DNA of 64,000 bases from JAVBQG01 sp031549185 (GCA_031549185.1 JAVBQG010000045.1:1-64000), one strand, 5' to 3'. Counted from the stretch's first letter, positions 28,139 through 37,473 are shown. The notes: generated by a model not told the origin, from the letters alone. Made by a program: numbers and translations.

Positions 28139-30019
28139 TTACTCTTTTCGGCGTTTCGCGACCACCATTATCCCGATTACCGGGAGCAGGGCGATTGCTC
28201 CCGCGCCTGCGTCGCAGTTGCCCTGGTTCCCCGCGGGCGTTTCGTCTCCGCTTGTAACGTCGCCGCTTCCCGGTTGCGGAGGCGTGATGTCATCCGGTCC
28301 GGGGCTGGGGTTGTCCGGGCCGTCCGGGACGACGGGTGGAACGTCCGGCGGCGTGTCGTCGTTCGGCTCGGATGGATCGCGGTCGTCCGGGTCCTCCGGC
28401 TTGGGTGTCGCCGTTGCGCGCAGGGTGACGAGGTTCGACTTCCAGGTTGTGTTTGGGATCGCCGCATATACGTCGTAGCTGCCGGGTGTCATGCCGGAGG
28501 GCAAAGCGTATCGTGCGACGCCCTCGCCGTCGGTGGCCGTGTCGCTGCTGACGGCGGACGTCGCCGCGCTCCCCGCGGCGACGAAGTGGACTACGGCGCG
28601 ATCGAGGCTGACCCCGTTGTAGCGCAACGCCGCCTCGCACGCCCTGTCGGCCGATGCCGTCAATTCGATTTCGATCCCCCGCTTCACATCGGCCGAGGCG
28701 AAGAAGCCTTTGCTCCCGCCTCTTTCGTCGTTCGATACCGCGAAGGCCGTCGCGCCGTGCGGGAGCAGCAGGATCTTTCGATTCGGCTCGTCGCTATCGA
28801 GGAAGACGCCGCGTCCCTGCGGTAGATTCCAGAACAGCGCGTTGCCGGCGGAGTCGCGAACGGGTGTCTTGACCACGCCGTCGGCGGAGGACGACGTGCT
28901 GCCCGCCGTGAGAAAGATGGGAACGGCGGCCAGTGCCGACGCGTCGCGGAAGGCGTCCCTGGTGTGGTCGAAGAAGATGGCGAGCTGCGGGTAGCTGTCT
29001 CTGCTCGCGATAAAGTGTGCCGAAGAGAGTCTTTCGGGCAGGGTGCCGTTTGTGAATATGCTTGTGGAAAGGGCGAGGATGTTCGTGGCACCCGAGCCGC
29101 CAACCGCAAAGGGGTTGTTTCGCCCGGTTCCCTGTGAGTCGAACGCGACGTTCGATATCGTCGATCCGTTCTGCGAGGATCCGATCAAACTGCCGGCATA
29201 GGCTTCCTTCGTCGTATTGCGGACACTTCCGACGGCCAAGGCGTTCTCAACTTCGCAGAGCGCGCGGTTATCGCCGATCAGGCCACCGGTGTTGTTCTTT
29301 GCCCCGGTTGTTCCCCCGCTTGCGAAACAGGCCTCTACACGGCTGACGATGTCTTTTGATACGTTGCTCAGGCCGACAAGGCCGCCCGTAGTGGGCTCGA
29401 GTCCGGACACAGCAGCGCCGGAAAAACAGTCGAGTACGAGCGTGCCCGCGATGGAGCCGGCAAGCCCACCGACGTTCCTGTTGCCCGAAATGCGGCCGAA
29501 CGCGAACGATTCTTCAATTGTGGATCGCTCCGCCCGACCGACAAGCAGGCCTATATTGTCAAATCCTTCGATTTCGATGCCGACAAGCCCGATATTAGAA
29601 ATCCTCGCGTCTTCGATATACCCGAAAAGGCCCATGTCGCTGGTGCGTATGCTTTGGATTCGAAGATTCGCGACCACGTGACCTCCGCCATCGAATGACC
29701 CTTTGAAGGGCCTGGACCGCTTATCGAGCGTACTCCCGATCGGTGTCCACGACCTGCCTTTGCAGTCGATGTCGACCGTTAAAATGTAGTTTTTGTCGAC
29801 GTTTATGCCCTGTAATATCCAATTCCTAAGGCCGGCGAGCTTGGCGGCGCTGTCGATGATGTAGGGGGCGTCCTTGCTCCCGTCTCCCTGGTCTGGGTCT
29901 GCGATGCTGCCGTCCCATCTGCTCTCCGCATGTGCGCCCGTAGCAAGACAGAAAAAAAGAACGAGCAGTGCAGGGAGCGCCGCTCGTCTGAAAATGCCAT
30001 TCGTAGTGTTCAAAAACAT
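28139..30019 (-). CDS. GLUG-repeat surface protein with Synergist-CTERM signal
   Basis: 626 residues. A signal peptide (FRRAALPALLVLFFCLATGAHA) is followed by several GLUG-type repeats such as NVGGLAGSIAG, TTGGLVGLSN and NTGGLIGDNRA (about 60-300). A fibronectin- or invasin-like region follows, then a long Pro/Asp/Glu linker. It ends CDAGAGAIALLPVIGIMVVA plus KRRKE. This matches the Synergist-CTERM sorting signal, implying processing and anchoring at the cell envelope. GLUG proteins are often adhesins or proteases; no catalytic domain is visible. The gene is monocistronic and convergent with pduP. Confidence 0.85.
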   Translation of the reverse strand: MFLNTTNGIFRRAALPALLVLFFCLATGAHAESRWDGSIADPDQGDGSKDAPYIIDSAAKLAGLRNWILQGINVDKNYILTVDIDCKGRSWTPIGSTLDKRSRPFKGSFDGGGHVVANLRIQSIRTSDMGLFGYIEDARISNIGLVGIEIEGFDNIGLLVGRAERSTIEESFAFGRISGNRNVGGLAGSIAGTLVLDCFSGAAVSGLEPTTGGLVGLSNVSKDIVSRVEACFASGGTTGAKNNTGGLIGDNRALCEVENALAVGSVRNTTKEAYAGSLIGSSQNGSTISNVAFDSQGTGRNNPFAVGGSGATNILALSTSIFTNGTLPERLSSAHFIASRDSYPQLAIFFDHTRDAFRDASALAAVPIFLTAGSTSSSADGVVKTPVRDSAGNALFWNLPQGRGVFLDSDEPNRKILLLPHGATAFAVSNDERGGSKGFFASADVKRGIEIELTASADRACEAALRYNGVSLDRAVVHFVAAGSAATSAVSSDTATDGEGVARYALPSGMTPGSYDVYAAIPNTTWKSNLVTLRATATPKPEDPDDRDPSEPNDDTPPDVPPVVPDGPDNPSPGPDDITPPQPGSGDVTSGDETPAGNQGNCDAGAGAIALLPVIGIMVVAKRRKE

Positions 30020-30274
30020 ATTGTCGTCCCCCTGAATGCGGAATTTGCCTGAATCTACACGATTTATTGATTATAAATTCGACAGGGGAGGCCGACAAGG
30101 GGTTGCGAATTTCCATAAATAAAAATGCCTTATTTTCTTTGTCCCGGCAGGGTTTCCACAAGTGGTGTGCTTCTCAGTAGAAATACCGATAGACAATAAT
30201 AAGGATCCTTATATAATATTCCTGATTTATAACACTGTCGATATATCTGCATTAAGAAAGGAGTAATATTAAAA

Positions 30275-30733
30275 ATGATAAATAGAAATGGCGTATCGAT
30301 CATTTTATTCTGTGCCACGCTGGTGCTGTTGGCGGGCGCGCCTTGCCTGGCGTCGGAGGGCGCCGTGGTGTCGGCCGCGGGTCTCTTCGAGGCGGCGAGG
30401 AAAGATGTGGAGGGGACGGCGCGAAAGTACGCGGACGGCCCCGTGACGGTGAGGGGTATCGCGGTCTCCGTCGGCCCGGATATTCACAATCTTCCGTCGG
30501 TTGGCCTCTCCGACAGGGCCGGCGGCACGGTGTACGTCCACTGCGTTCTGCCCGATGGCGATTTTTCAAAGCTGGAGGGCGTCAAGGCAGGACAGGAGGT
30601 CATGCTCCGGGGCAACTATCTGCTGTTCAGCACGGGCGAGGTCTTCGGCAACGACGAGATGGTCGTCTTGAAGCAGTGCGAGATCACCGGAGCCCGCTCT
30701 CCCGATATGAAAAGGTACAGACCGCATGGGTGA
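30275..30733 (+). CDS. Exported small OB-fold-like protein
   Basis: 152 residues with a clear signal peptide (ISIILF-type core, cleavage after PCLASEG). The body reads as short beta-strands: VTVRGIAVSVGPDIHNLPSV, GTVYVHCVLPDG and GQEVMLRGNYLLFS. This pattern fits the tRNA_anti-like/OB-fold exported families, but the assignment is weak. AAGGAG precedes the ATG. It opens a plus-strand series of exported or redox proteins running to 34888. Confidence 0.55.
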   Translation: MINRNGVSIILFCATLVLLAGAPCLASEGAVVSAAGLFEAARKDVEGTARKYADGPVTVRGIAVSVGPDIHNLPSVGLSDRAGGTVYVHCVLPDGDFSKLEGVKAGQEVMLRGNYLLFSTGEVFGNDEMVVLKQCEITGARSPDMKRYRPHG

Positions 30734-30847
30734 AGGAATGGGAAGAAAAAAGCATGGCGGACGCTGGTGTCATAATGGAAAAAATGAGCGCTATCCTGAA
30801 TGAAGTTATGCGTTAAAAAAATTTGCCCAGACAAGAGAGAGGGATGT

Positions 30848-31453
30848 ATGGTGACGATGAAACGGTTTTTGACAGGGATATTCGCAGTAGCGGTTTTCGT
30901 AGTGGCTCTGTCTCTTTTTTGCCCATCGATGCGGCTGATTGGTGACGAAGCCCGTGCGGCCGAGAGACAGGGGAAGAAAATTCTGGTGGTCTGGTTCTCG
31001 CGCACCGGCACCACGCGCGAGGTCGCGAACGTGATCCACGAGCGGGTTGGCGGCGAAATCTTTGAAATCAAACTATCGGACCCGTATCCGGCAGGCGATA
31101 CCGCGTGCGGTGAGCGCGTGGCGCGCGAGCGGTCGAGCGACGCAAGGCCGGAACTTGCGACGAGGATCGAGAATTTCGATTCCTATGATGTGATTTTCGT
31201 CGGGCATCCCATCTGGCAGGGCACGCTGCCGCCGCCGCTCCTTACCTTTTTCGAGGAGTACGATTTTTCGGGCAAGGTGATTGCCCCCTTCTGCACGTAT
31301 GGAGGGAGCGGTGCGGGTCAGAGCGTAAAAGATATTGCCAGGCTCGCCCCCGGTGCCAAGCTCCTGGACGGCTTTGCGATCCAGGCCTCCGATGTGAAAA
31401 ACGCGCCGGGCGAGGTAACGGCATGGCTGAGCAAAATCGGAATGACGAAATAA
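30848..31453 (+). CDS. Exported flavodoxin-like protein
   Basis: 201 residues from ATG 30848 (GAGAGAGGG upstream; ATG 30857 is an alternative). A hydrophobic N-terminal segment (FLTGIFAVAVFVVALSLF) precedes a flavodoxin domain with the FMN phosphate loop FSRTGTTREVANVI. Further FMN-contacting segments are VGHPIWQGTLPPPLL and TYGGSGAGQS. A flavodoxin behind an export signal is unusual: FMN would have to be supplied outside, or the protein is anchored facing the cytoplasm. The next gene is its cytoplasmic paralogue. Confidence 0.85.
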   Translation: MVTMKRFLTGIFAVAVFVVALSLFCPSMRLIGDEARAAERQGKKILVVWFSRTGTTREVANVIHERVGGEIFEIKLSDPYPAGDTACGERVARERSSDARPELATRIENFDSYDVIFVGHPIWQGTLPPPLLTFFEEYDFSGKVIAPFCTYGGSGAGQSVKDIARLAPGAKLLDGFAIQASDVKNAPGEVTAWLSKIGMTK

Positions 31454-31475
31454 AAATGGGATGGAGGTGTGCGCT

Positions 31476-31970
31476 ATGAACTGGACGGGAAAGAAAATTC
31501 TGGTGGCCTGCTATTCGCGTTCCGGCAACACCCGCGCGATCGCGGAGATGATCCACGCGCAGACGGGCGGCGATCTTTTCGCAATCGAGATGTCGGATCC
31601 CTATTCGACGAACGACCAGGAGTGCCACAACCGCGCGGAGCGGGAGATGGCGAGCAAAGCCTGGCCGCAACTCGCGGGAAAAATAGAGAACCCGGATTCC
31701 TACGACGTAGTCTTCGTAGGGTATCCCATATGGTGGGGCACGATGCCGCCGCCGCTCTTCACCTTCTTCGAAAAGTACGGTTTTGCGGGCAAGACGCTCA
31801 TACCGTTCTGCACGTATGGAGGGAGCGGCCCGGGACGGAGCGCCGAGGACATCGCGGAACTTGCGCCCCGCTCCGAAGTGCTCGATGTCCTTGGCATCAA
31901 AACATCCGGTGTGAAAAACGCGCGGGACGGGGTGTCGCGGTGGCTGAACGAAATGGAGGCGGTGAAGTGA
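31476..31970 (+). CDS. Flavodoxin
   Basis: 164 residues with no signal peptide. The FMN phosphate loop is YSRSGNTRAIAEMI, the middle segment is VGYPIWWGTMPPPLF with a Trp stacking position, and TYGGSGPGRS follows. It is a close paralogue of the preceding exported flavodoxin, so the pair arose by duplication. GGAGGTG sits just before ATG 31476. It overlaps the start of the SnoaL-like gene by 1 nt. Confidence 0.92.
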   Translation: MNWTGKKILVACYSRSGNTRAIAEMIHAQTGGDLFAIEMSDPYSTNDQECHNRAEREMASKAWPQLAGKIENPDSYDVVFVGYPIWWGTMPPPLFTFFEKYGFAGKTLIPFCTYGGSGPGRSAEDIAELAPRSEVLDVLGIKTSGVKNARDGVSRWLNEMEAVK

Positions 31971-32707
31971 TGATGACCGTTACGAAGTTGCTCGGCTTTG
32001 CGTTTTTCGTTTTTATGCTGCCCTTTCTGCTGTGGAGCTCGGAAGCGGACGCGGCGTCGATACAGGAGAAAAAAACGGAGGGGTATAAGACGATTCTGAG
32101 GCGGCCGACCGTAAGCAGCGTGCAAGACATGGTCGACAAGGCGAGCGTGAAGGAGCTGCTCGAGGCAGAGCGCTTCTTCCGCGACAATGGACTCTGGGAC
32201 GAAATGGACAGGTGTTACGCGCCCGATTCGCGCGTGGAGATCTCATGGTTTAGAGGCAGTGGACACGGATTCGTCGAAGCCTCGAAAGGGTTGGGGGAGT
32301 TCGGGTTCGCACCGCACAAGATCTATAACACCGAGGTCTGGACCAACGGCGACAAGGCAGTCGCCATCATGCTCATCACCCTTCAGATACGGCAGGATTA
32401 TGACGGGTACCCGGTGGACCTCCTGTCCGACTCGAAACTCGTCTTCCGCACGCAACGGATCGGGGGACAGTGGTACATCGTAGCGTTCGACGTGATCTAC
32501 GAAAAGGATGCCATGGTCCCCGCTTTCCCGAATTCCGGCATTAACATCCCTGCGGAGGAGATCGCAAAATACAGGCCCAGCTATGGAGCTATGATCTACA
32601 TGCGGAAAAAGGCCGGGTTGCCGATCGCGGAGGACCTGCCCGGGGTCGACAGGCCGGATCTGGTGGAAAAGTTATACCGGGCAGCCGACGACTGGTTGAG
32701 CGAATAG
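31970..32707 (+). CDS. Exported SnoaL-like (NTF2-fold) protein
   Basis: 245 residues. The signal peptide (LLGFAFFVFMLPFLLWSSEADA) is followed by an NTF2-fold domain with AERFFRDNGLWDEMDRCYAP, AVAIMLITLQIR and GQWYIVAFDVIYEKD. Proteins of this fold are isomerases, dehydratases or binding proteins; the substrate here is unknown. The gene is co-transcribed with the two flavodoxins (1-nt overlap with the second) and the TRAP binding protein, suggesting one extracytoplasmic process. Confidence 0.75.
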   Translation: MMTVTKLLGFAFFVFMLPFLLWSSEADAASIQEKKTEGYKTILRRPTVSSVQDMVDKASVKELLEAERFFRDNGLWDEMDRCYAPDSRVEISWFRGSGHGFVEASKGLGEFGFAPHKIYNTEVWTNGDKAVAIMLITLQIRQDYDGYPVDLLSDSKLVFRTQRIGGQWYIVAFDVIYEKDAMVPAFPNSGINIPAEEIAKYRPSYGAMIYMRKKAGLPIAEDLPGVDRPDLVEKLYRAADDWLSE

Positions 32708-32721
32708 AAGGAGGAAGAGCG

Positions 32722-33753
32722 ATGAAGATGAGAATGATCAAGGCGCTATTTATCGTGTGCGGCGTGTTTTGGGCGAGCATGGCGGCAGCGGGAGAGAGGA
32801 CCCTCGTGTATACGGACCATGAACCGCTGGGCAATATGCGTACCCGCTTCATCAACGACGTCTTTTTCCCCGCCGTCGAGAAGGAGTCGAAGGGCCGCCT
32901 GAAAATAGAAGCCCATTGGGGAGGAGAGCTTTCCAGCAGCTACGACGCCTTGCGCGCGATCTCCATGGCGCGCAGTGCGGATATGGCGACCATCGTGCCC
33001 GAATACACCCCGAACGAGCTGCCTCTTCACCAGCTTTTTAAAAGTTTTCCAGTCGGCCCCACCGGGGCGAAGCAGATCGACTTTTTACACCGCGCATACG
33101 CGGAGGTCCCCGCCTTTCCGGAGGAGCTGGCGAGGGCCGGCATCGCGAACGTGCTCTTTTGCACCGGCTTCCCCGTCGCCTTCTTCAGCCGGGAGCCGTT
33201 GAAGGACCTGGGAGATATCCGCGGCACCAAGTGGCGCTCCGCGAGCTTCTGGCATAAGGATTTTCTGCAAAACGCAGGAGCCGTCCCCGTCACCATGCCC
33301 TGGAACGACGAAATCTACAAGGCCATTCGGGACGGCGCGCTGGATGGACTCATGGTCAACGTGGACAGCGGATACGATCTGAAAGTCTACGAGGTCGCGC
33401 CCAATATCCTATGGTCCCAGGAGCTGTGGCTGGGGCATGTCTACCTTCTGGCGATGAACAGGGGTGCCTGGGAGGGGCTTGCGAAAGAGGATCGTGAAGC
33501 GATCCGGCGCGCGGCCGCGGTTTCGTACAAAAAACTGGGCGCTATAATGGATAGCAGCTTCAAAGCCCAGATCGAGATACTGGAGCAACACGGCGCAAAG
33601 GTCAGGGCGTTGAGGCCGGAAGAGGTGAAAGAGTGGGAGACCGTCAGCGACTATCGAAAGGCGCAGGCCACCTGGGCCAGGGAGCAGGAGGGTAAGGGCG
33701 TGAAGGGCGTCACTGCCGCCATGAAGAAAGTCGACACCGTCATGAACGATTGA
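32722..33753 (+). CDS. TRAP-transporter substrate-binding protein (DctP type)
   Basis: 343 residues with a signal peptide (LFIVCGVFWASMAAAG). Typical DctP-family segments are present: LGDIRGTKWRSASFWHKDFL with the conserved Arg, then DGALDGLMVNVDSG and an EVAPNILWSQE stretch. No DctQ or DctM membrane subunit is encoded nearby, so the protein either serves a permease elsewhere or is a sensor or scavenger. The ligand is probably an organic acid. Confidence 0.88.
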   Translation: MKMRMIKALFIVCGVFWASMAAAGERTLVYTDHEPLGNMRTRFINDVFFPAVEKESKGRLKIEAHWGGELSSSYDALRAISMARSADMATIVPEYTPNELPLHQLFKSFPVGPTGAKQIDFLHRAYAEVPAFPEELARAGIANVLFCTGFPVAFFSREPLKDLGDIRGTKWRSASFWHKDFLQNAGAVPVTMPWNDEIYKAIRDGALDGLMVNVDSGYDLKVYEVAPNILWSQELWLGHVYLLAMNRGAWEGLAKEDREAIRRAAAVSYKKLGAIMDSSFKAQIEILEQHGAKVRALRPEEVKEWETVSDYRKAQATWAREQEGKGVKGVTAAMKKVDTVMND

Positions 33754-33790
33754 CGCGCCCCCGCGTCCAAGGTAAGGAAGTGAATCGTCG

Positions 33791-34210
33791 ATGGATGAGA
33801 GATTTCGCAAGTTGGGATTGGCGCTGAGGCGAATGGATCGATTGAAGACCTCGGCGGCGGACAGCGCGCTGGCCCCCTTCGGGCTGAGTATGTCGCTCTG
33901 GGGGGTACTCCGCCAGATCGCGATCGGCACGGCCCCGTCCGCCAATGCGATGGCGGAGGCGGTTTTCATGACGCCGCAGTCCTTCGGCGAGCTGGTGAAG
34001 AAACTCCTGAAACTGGGGATGATCCGAAAGAAATCGAACGTCGGCCGGGCCATTCAGTACGAGCTGACCGACAAGGGGAAGGAAGCTTTCGCGCAGGTCG
34101 ACACACTGGTGGACGAGATTCACGACAAACTGTTCTCTCCTTTGAACGACGAGGAAATAGACAGCTTCAACGATTTTCTCGACCGCATCATCGGGAACAT
34201 GCAGGGGTAG
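33791..34210 (+). CDS. MarR-family transcriptional regulator
   Basis: 139 residues with a winged helix-turn-helix: AMAEAVFMTPQSFGELVKKL for the recognition region and MIRKKSNVGRAIQYELTDKG for the wing. AGGAAG lies upstream. It lies between the TRAP/flavodoxin genes and the truncated beta-lactamase-fold gene on the same strand, so it is a candidate local regulator responding to a small phenolic or redox ligand (inference). Confidence 0.88.
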   Translation: MDERFRKLGLALRRMDRLKTSAADSALAPFGLSMSLWGVLRQIAIGTAPSANAMAEAVFMTPQSFGELVKKLLKLGMIRKKSNVGRAIQYELTDKGKEAFAQVDTLVDEIHDKLFSPLNDEEIDSFNDFLDRIIGNMQG

Positions 34211-34234
34211 GATTCGACGGAAAGGAGTATTTTT

Positions 34235-34888
34235 ATGAATGCAGGTGCATTGCGTGTATCGAGGCTTTCCGCCGTCCGTTTGGGCATCGTCCTTCTACTG
34301 GCTCTTTGCGTCTGCTTCGGGCTTCTTGCGGCCTCTTTCGCCGGGGCTTTCGAGCGCGACGGAAAGCCCCTCTTCCCGAACGCGACGTTCCATGTCAGCG
34401 AAGAGGAGGTCGCGTTCTGGCTGGATCCCGGAACGGACCTCAGTGGCACGCTCATGCCTCCGCCCTTCCGGAAAGAGGTCATCCGCAACGCGTGCTGGTT
34501 TCTTCTGCAATCTCTGGGGCGCCTGCGCACCTTTCCCGCCGGCGGAGAGCCGATTCCCGGCGTAAAGAGCGTTTCGTTGCCGGGGCACACGCCGGGGCAG
34601 GTCGGTTTTATCTTCGGGAGCGGAGGAGAGACGCTGATCTACACGGCGGATGCGGGGGGCAACTACCTGGTTTCGCTGCAAAAGCCGGACTGGCGCTTTC
34701 AGAACGACAACGACGCGCAGACGGCGACGGCGACTCGCACGAAACTATGGGCGACGATCTCAGACAACAACTGGCGCATGTTCGCGCCCCACTTCCCCTG
34801 GCCTGTGGTCGGCCATCTGGGTTATCTGGCCGGGGAATCCGAAGTGCCTGTCTTCAAGCCGGGATTTAACTTCAGGCCGGGATTGTAA
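34235..34888 (+). pseudogene. Metallo-beta-lactamase-fold protein lacking its metal site
   Basis: 217 residues. A signal peptide (LGIVLLLALCVCFGLLAASF, about 15-37) runs straight into PLFPNATFHVSEEEVAFWLD, which in related exported MBL-fold hydrolases lies after the HxHxDH motif. The C-terminal half is normal, with SLPGHTPGQVGFIF and LIYTADAGG. The N-terminal half of the domain, including HxHxDH, is missing, yet the frame is intact. This looks like an in-frame internal deletion. The protein might be expressed but should not be a metal-dependent hydrolase. Confidence 0.7.
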
Positions 34889-34970
34889 TCAACACAGGGA
34901 ATACGCTTTTTTCGCCGAGACGCGCATTGCGCATCCGGCCCATGGGGCGAAGGCGAGTGGAGGGGGTTCT

Positions 34971-36563
34971 CTATCCCCCGGCCTCCACCTCGAAATTTTT
35001 CCCGAAGCACTTCTTGAAAACGCCCTTGCAATCCAGGATGGAGAGCAGCTCGGTTGGAGAGTCCCGCAGGAGTTCCACGCGTAGGACGATTTTTTTGCCG
35101 CGCAATTCTAGGCGCGCGTTCGCGACTGTCTGTTGCTGACTGCGCTCGAGGCACTCCGCCATGCGAAGGAAGAGCCCGAGCGTGGCGGACAGTTGCCACT
35201 GCTCGTCGGAGAGTTGCGCGTTCTGTTTTCGCTCCTTGCGTGGAGACCACTTGCGGTGCAACGAGGTGCTCGTCGCGATGATCTCGATCTCGCTCCTGTG
35301 AAAGCCGAGGAGCTCCGTGTTTTCGATCATGTAGCGGGTATGCTCGTGATGGTTGCTGAACGAGAGGAAGAGCCCGATGTCGTGCAGCAGGCCCGCGAAA
35401 TAGAGTAGCTCGCGCTCCTGCGGGCCGTAGCGGTGCAGGCCGATCTCTCGCGCGCTGTCGAAGAGCGAGAGGGCGAGGCGAGTCATCCAGCGCGCGTGCT
35501 TCTCGTCGAAGTTGCACGAGCGCGCGAGCTGCAGCGCGCTCTGCTCGCGCGCCGATGTCGTGCCGTCGAGGTAGCCCCAGCGGCCCCGTTCGAGATAATC
35601 CTGCAACATTCCGTCGAGCAGCCCGCGCGTGCTGACGACGACCTCTCGCAGGTCAAGCTCCTCCATCAGCGTCTGCAGAATCGCCGCGCCCCCGACGATC
35701 ACGTCCGCCCGTTGCGGGTTGATGCCGGGAATCTTGGCGCGCTCTTCGAGCGTCATGCCGCAGAGTTTTTTCGCGAGTTCGGCGAGATCCTTCAACGAGA
35801 GCGAGAGATCCTGGCCGCCCCCGTCTTTTTTCTGCGCGCGCCCTGCCTGCGGGGACTGCGCGAAAATTTCGGCGAGGTTCTCGATCGTCCCGCTGCTGCC
35901 CACCATCCGCAGGCGCTCGCCGATGGCGTACGCCTGCAGTTTCTGCACGCTGCGCAGCGAGTTGTTGCGCACGTGTGCGCAGACCTCCCCGTATTGTTCG
36001 GGCGACACGCGTCCTTTGGCCGACAGCTCCGGGAAGGCGTTCGTCAGGCGCACGCAGCCCAGTTTGAGCGAGTCGTAGTGAGGCTCGCTACGCGGCGTCT
36101 CCACGGTCAGCTCCGTACTGCCGCCGCCGATGTCGATGAATACGGTGGCGCCCTTGAAGGGGGGCAGCGCCGTGCGCACGCCCAGGTGGATCAGGCGCGC
36201 CTCCTCCAGGCCGGAGACGACCTCGAGGACGATGCCGCTCTCGGCGGCGGCGCGCTCCACGAACTCGGCACCGTTGCCCGCGTCTCGCACGGCGGCGGTG
36301 GCGAGCGCGACGATTTCGCCCGCCTCGTACCCCCGACAGATCCCCGCGATGTTGCGCAACGCGTCGATCGTGCGGCACATGGCGGCCTCGCCGAGCTTTT
36401 TGGCGGCGAAAGCTCCTTCGCCCAGGCGGACCATCTGCTTGTATCGCGTCTGCACGGTGTAGGATTTGTTGGGATTGATGCGCACGATCATGAGCCGGAC
36501 GGAGTTCGACCCGAGATCGACGAGCGCAACGGTGGGGGTGGCCGGGAGTTTCAATATCATCAT
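34971..36563 (-). CDS. Ppx/GppA phosphatase with C-terminal HD domain
   Basis: About 530 residues. The actin-like N-terminal domains show VALVDLGSNSVRLMIVRI and the second phosphate loop FIDIGGGSTEL. The C-terminal HD domain contains GLLHDIGLFLSFSNHHEHT. Family members hydrolyse polyphosphate or pppGpp; which one cannot be told here. ATG 36563 has AGGA upstream, whereas ATG 36584 has none, so the shorter start is chosen. It is divergent from cobS with about 78 nt between the starts. Confidence 0.92.
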   Translation of the reverse strand: MMILKLPATPTVALVDLGSNSVRLMIVRINPNKSYTVQTRYKQMVRLGEGAFAAKKLGEAAMCRTIDALRNIAGICRGYEAGEIVALATAAVRDAGNGAEFVERAAAESGIVLEVVSGLEEARLIHLGVRTALPPFKGATVFIDIGGGSTELTVETPRSEPHYDSLKLGCVRLTNAFPELSAKGRVSPEQYGEVCAHVRNNSLRSVQKLQAYAIGERLRMVGSSGTIENLAEIFAQSPQAGRAQKKDGGGQDLSLSLKDLAELAKKLCGMTLEERAKIPGINPQRADVIVGGAAILQTLMEELDLREVVVSTRGLLDGMLQDYLERGRWGYLDGTTSAREQSALQLARSCNFDEKHARWMTRLALSLFDSAREIGLHRYGPQERELLYFAGLLHDIGLFLSFSNHHEHTRYMIENTELLGFHRSEIEIIATSTSLHRKWSPRKERKQNAQLSDEQWQLSATLGLFLRMAECLERSQQQTVANARLELRGKKIVLRVELLRDSPTELLSILDCKGVFKKCFGKNFEVEAGG

Positions 36564-36640
36564 CACATCCTGCAGGGTTCTCATTGTCTTCGTGCATTAT
36601 ATCAGGTATTCTAGCGTGGTATTTGCAAAGGAGGCAGCGC

Positions 36641-37459
36641 ATGAAACGCTACTACGAGGTCGAGAAAATTGAGGAATATGCGGGGCGGTTCAAGGACGAG
36701 GCGAAGCGCCCGGGTTTCTTCGGAGGGCTCTGCAGCCGCTTCGTCGTCCTCTGGACGCTGACTGCGCGCATACCGCTGCCGAAAAAGTGGTGGCCGGAGA
36801 TCGCGCCCCCGGCGGCGGACGCGCTGGCCATGATGCCGCTGGCCGGAGGGATCCTGGGTTTCCTCTCGACGCTGCCGGCATGGTTGCTGGCGTTCGCGGT
36901 GCCGCCCGCGGCCTGCGCGTGGATCGCCTGCGGAATCTATACGATCGCCGGCTGGAGCCTGCACCTCGACGGCTGGGGCGATCTGTGGGACGGCGTCGGC
37001 TCGGGCCGGCGGGGCGAGGAGATGCGCGCGGTGATGAAGGACAGCCGCTCCGGCAGTTTCGGCGTGGCGGGCATCGTGCTGGCGATTGGGGTCCGCGCGG
37101 CGCTCCTGTCGGTCATCGACATGGAGCAGTGGCTTGCCGTCTGCGTCGTGGCGGGAGGAGTGGGCCGCTTCGCGTCCGCCGCGGCGGCCTGCGTCGGCGT
37201 GTATCCCTGGGAGGCCGGCCTCGGTAAGGACTTCGTGACTGGCTTCAAGGGCTACCAGCTCTTCTGCGCGTTTCTGGCGTCCTGCCTGCTCTTCCCCTTC
37301 GCGCCGCTCGGCTGGTTGATCGGGGTCCCTCTAACCTGCCTGGCGGGAGTGGCGCTCGCGCTCTGGGCGAACCGCGCGCTCGACGGCACAAACGGCGACA
37401 TCCTGGGCGCGGCGGCGGTGTTGGGCGAGATACTCGTGCTGATCGCCTGCGCGGTGTGA
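36641..37459 (+). CDS. cobS: Adenosylcobinamide-GDP ribazoletransferase
   Basis: 272 residues, an integral membrane enzyme joining adenosylcobinamide-GDP and alpha-ribazole to make adenosylcobalamin. The signature HLDGWGDLWDGVGSG and MKDSRSGSFGVAGIV are clear, and several hydrophobic segments follow. AAAGGAGG lies 9 nt before the ATG. Its role fits the B12-dependent dehydratase encoded at 17134-20027, although it stands alone here. Confidence 0.93.
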   Translation: MKRYYEVEKIEEYAGRFKDEAKRPGFFGGLCSRFVVLWTLTARIPLPKKWWPEIAPPAADALAMMPLAGGILGFLSTLPAWLLAFAVPPAACAWIACGIYTIAGWSLHLDGWGDLWDGVGSGRRGEEMRAVMKDSRSGSFGVAGIVLAIGVRAALLSVIDMEQWLAVCVVAGGVGRFASAAAACVGVYPWEAGLGKDFVTGFKGYQLFCAFLASCLLFPFAPLGWLIGVPLTCLAGVALALWANRALDGTNGDILGAAAVLGEILVLIACAV

Positions 37460-37473
37460 TTTCAGCAAGCGCC

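Noticed and set aside
28139..30019. Autotransporter adhesin
   Set aside because: The C-terminus is a short sorting signal, not a beta-barrel.
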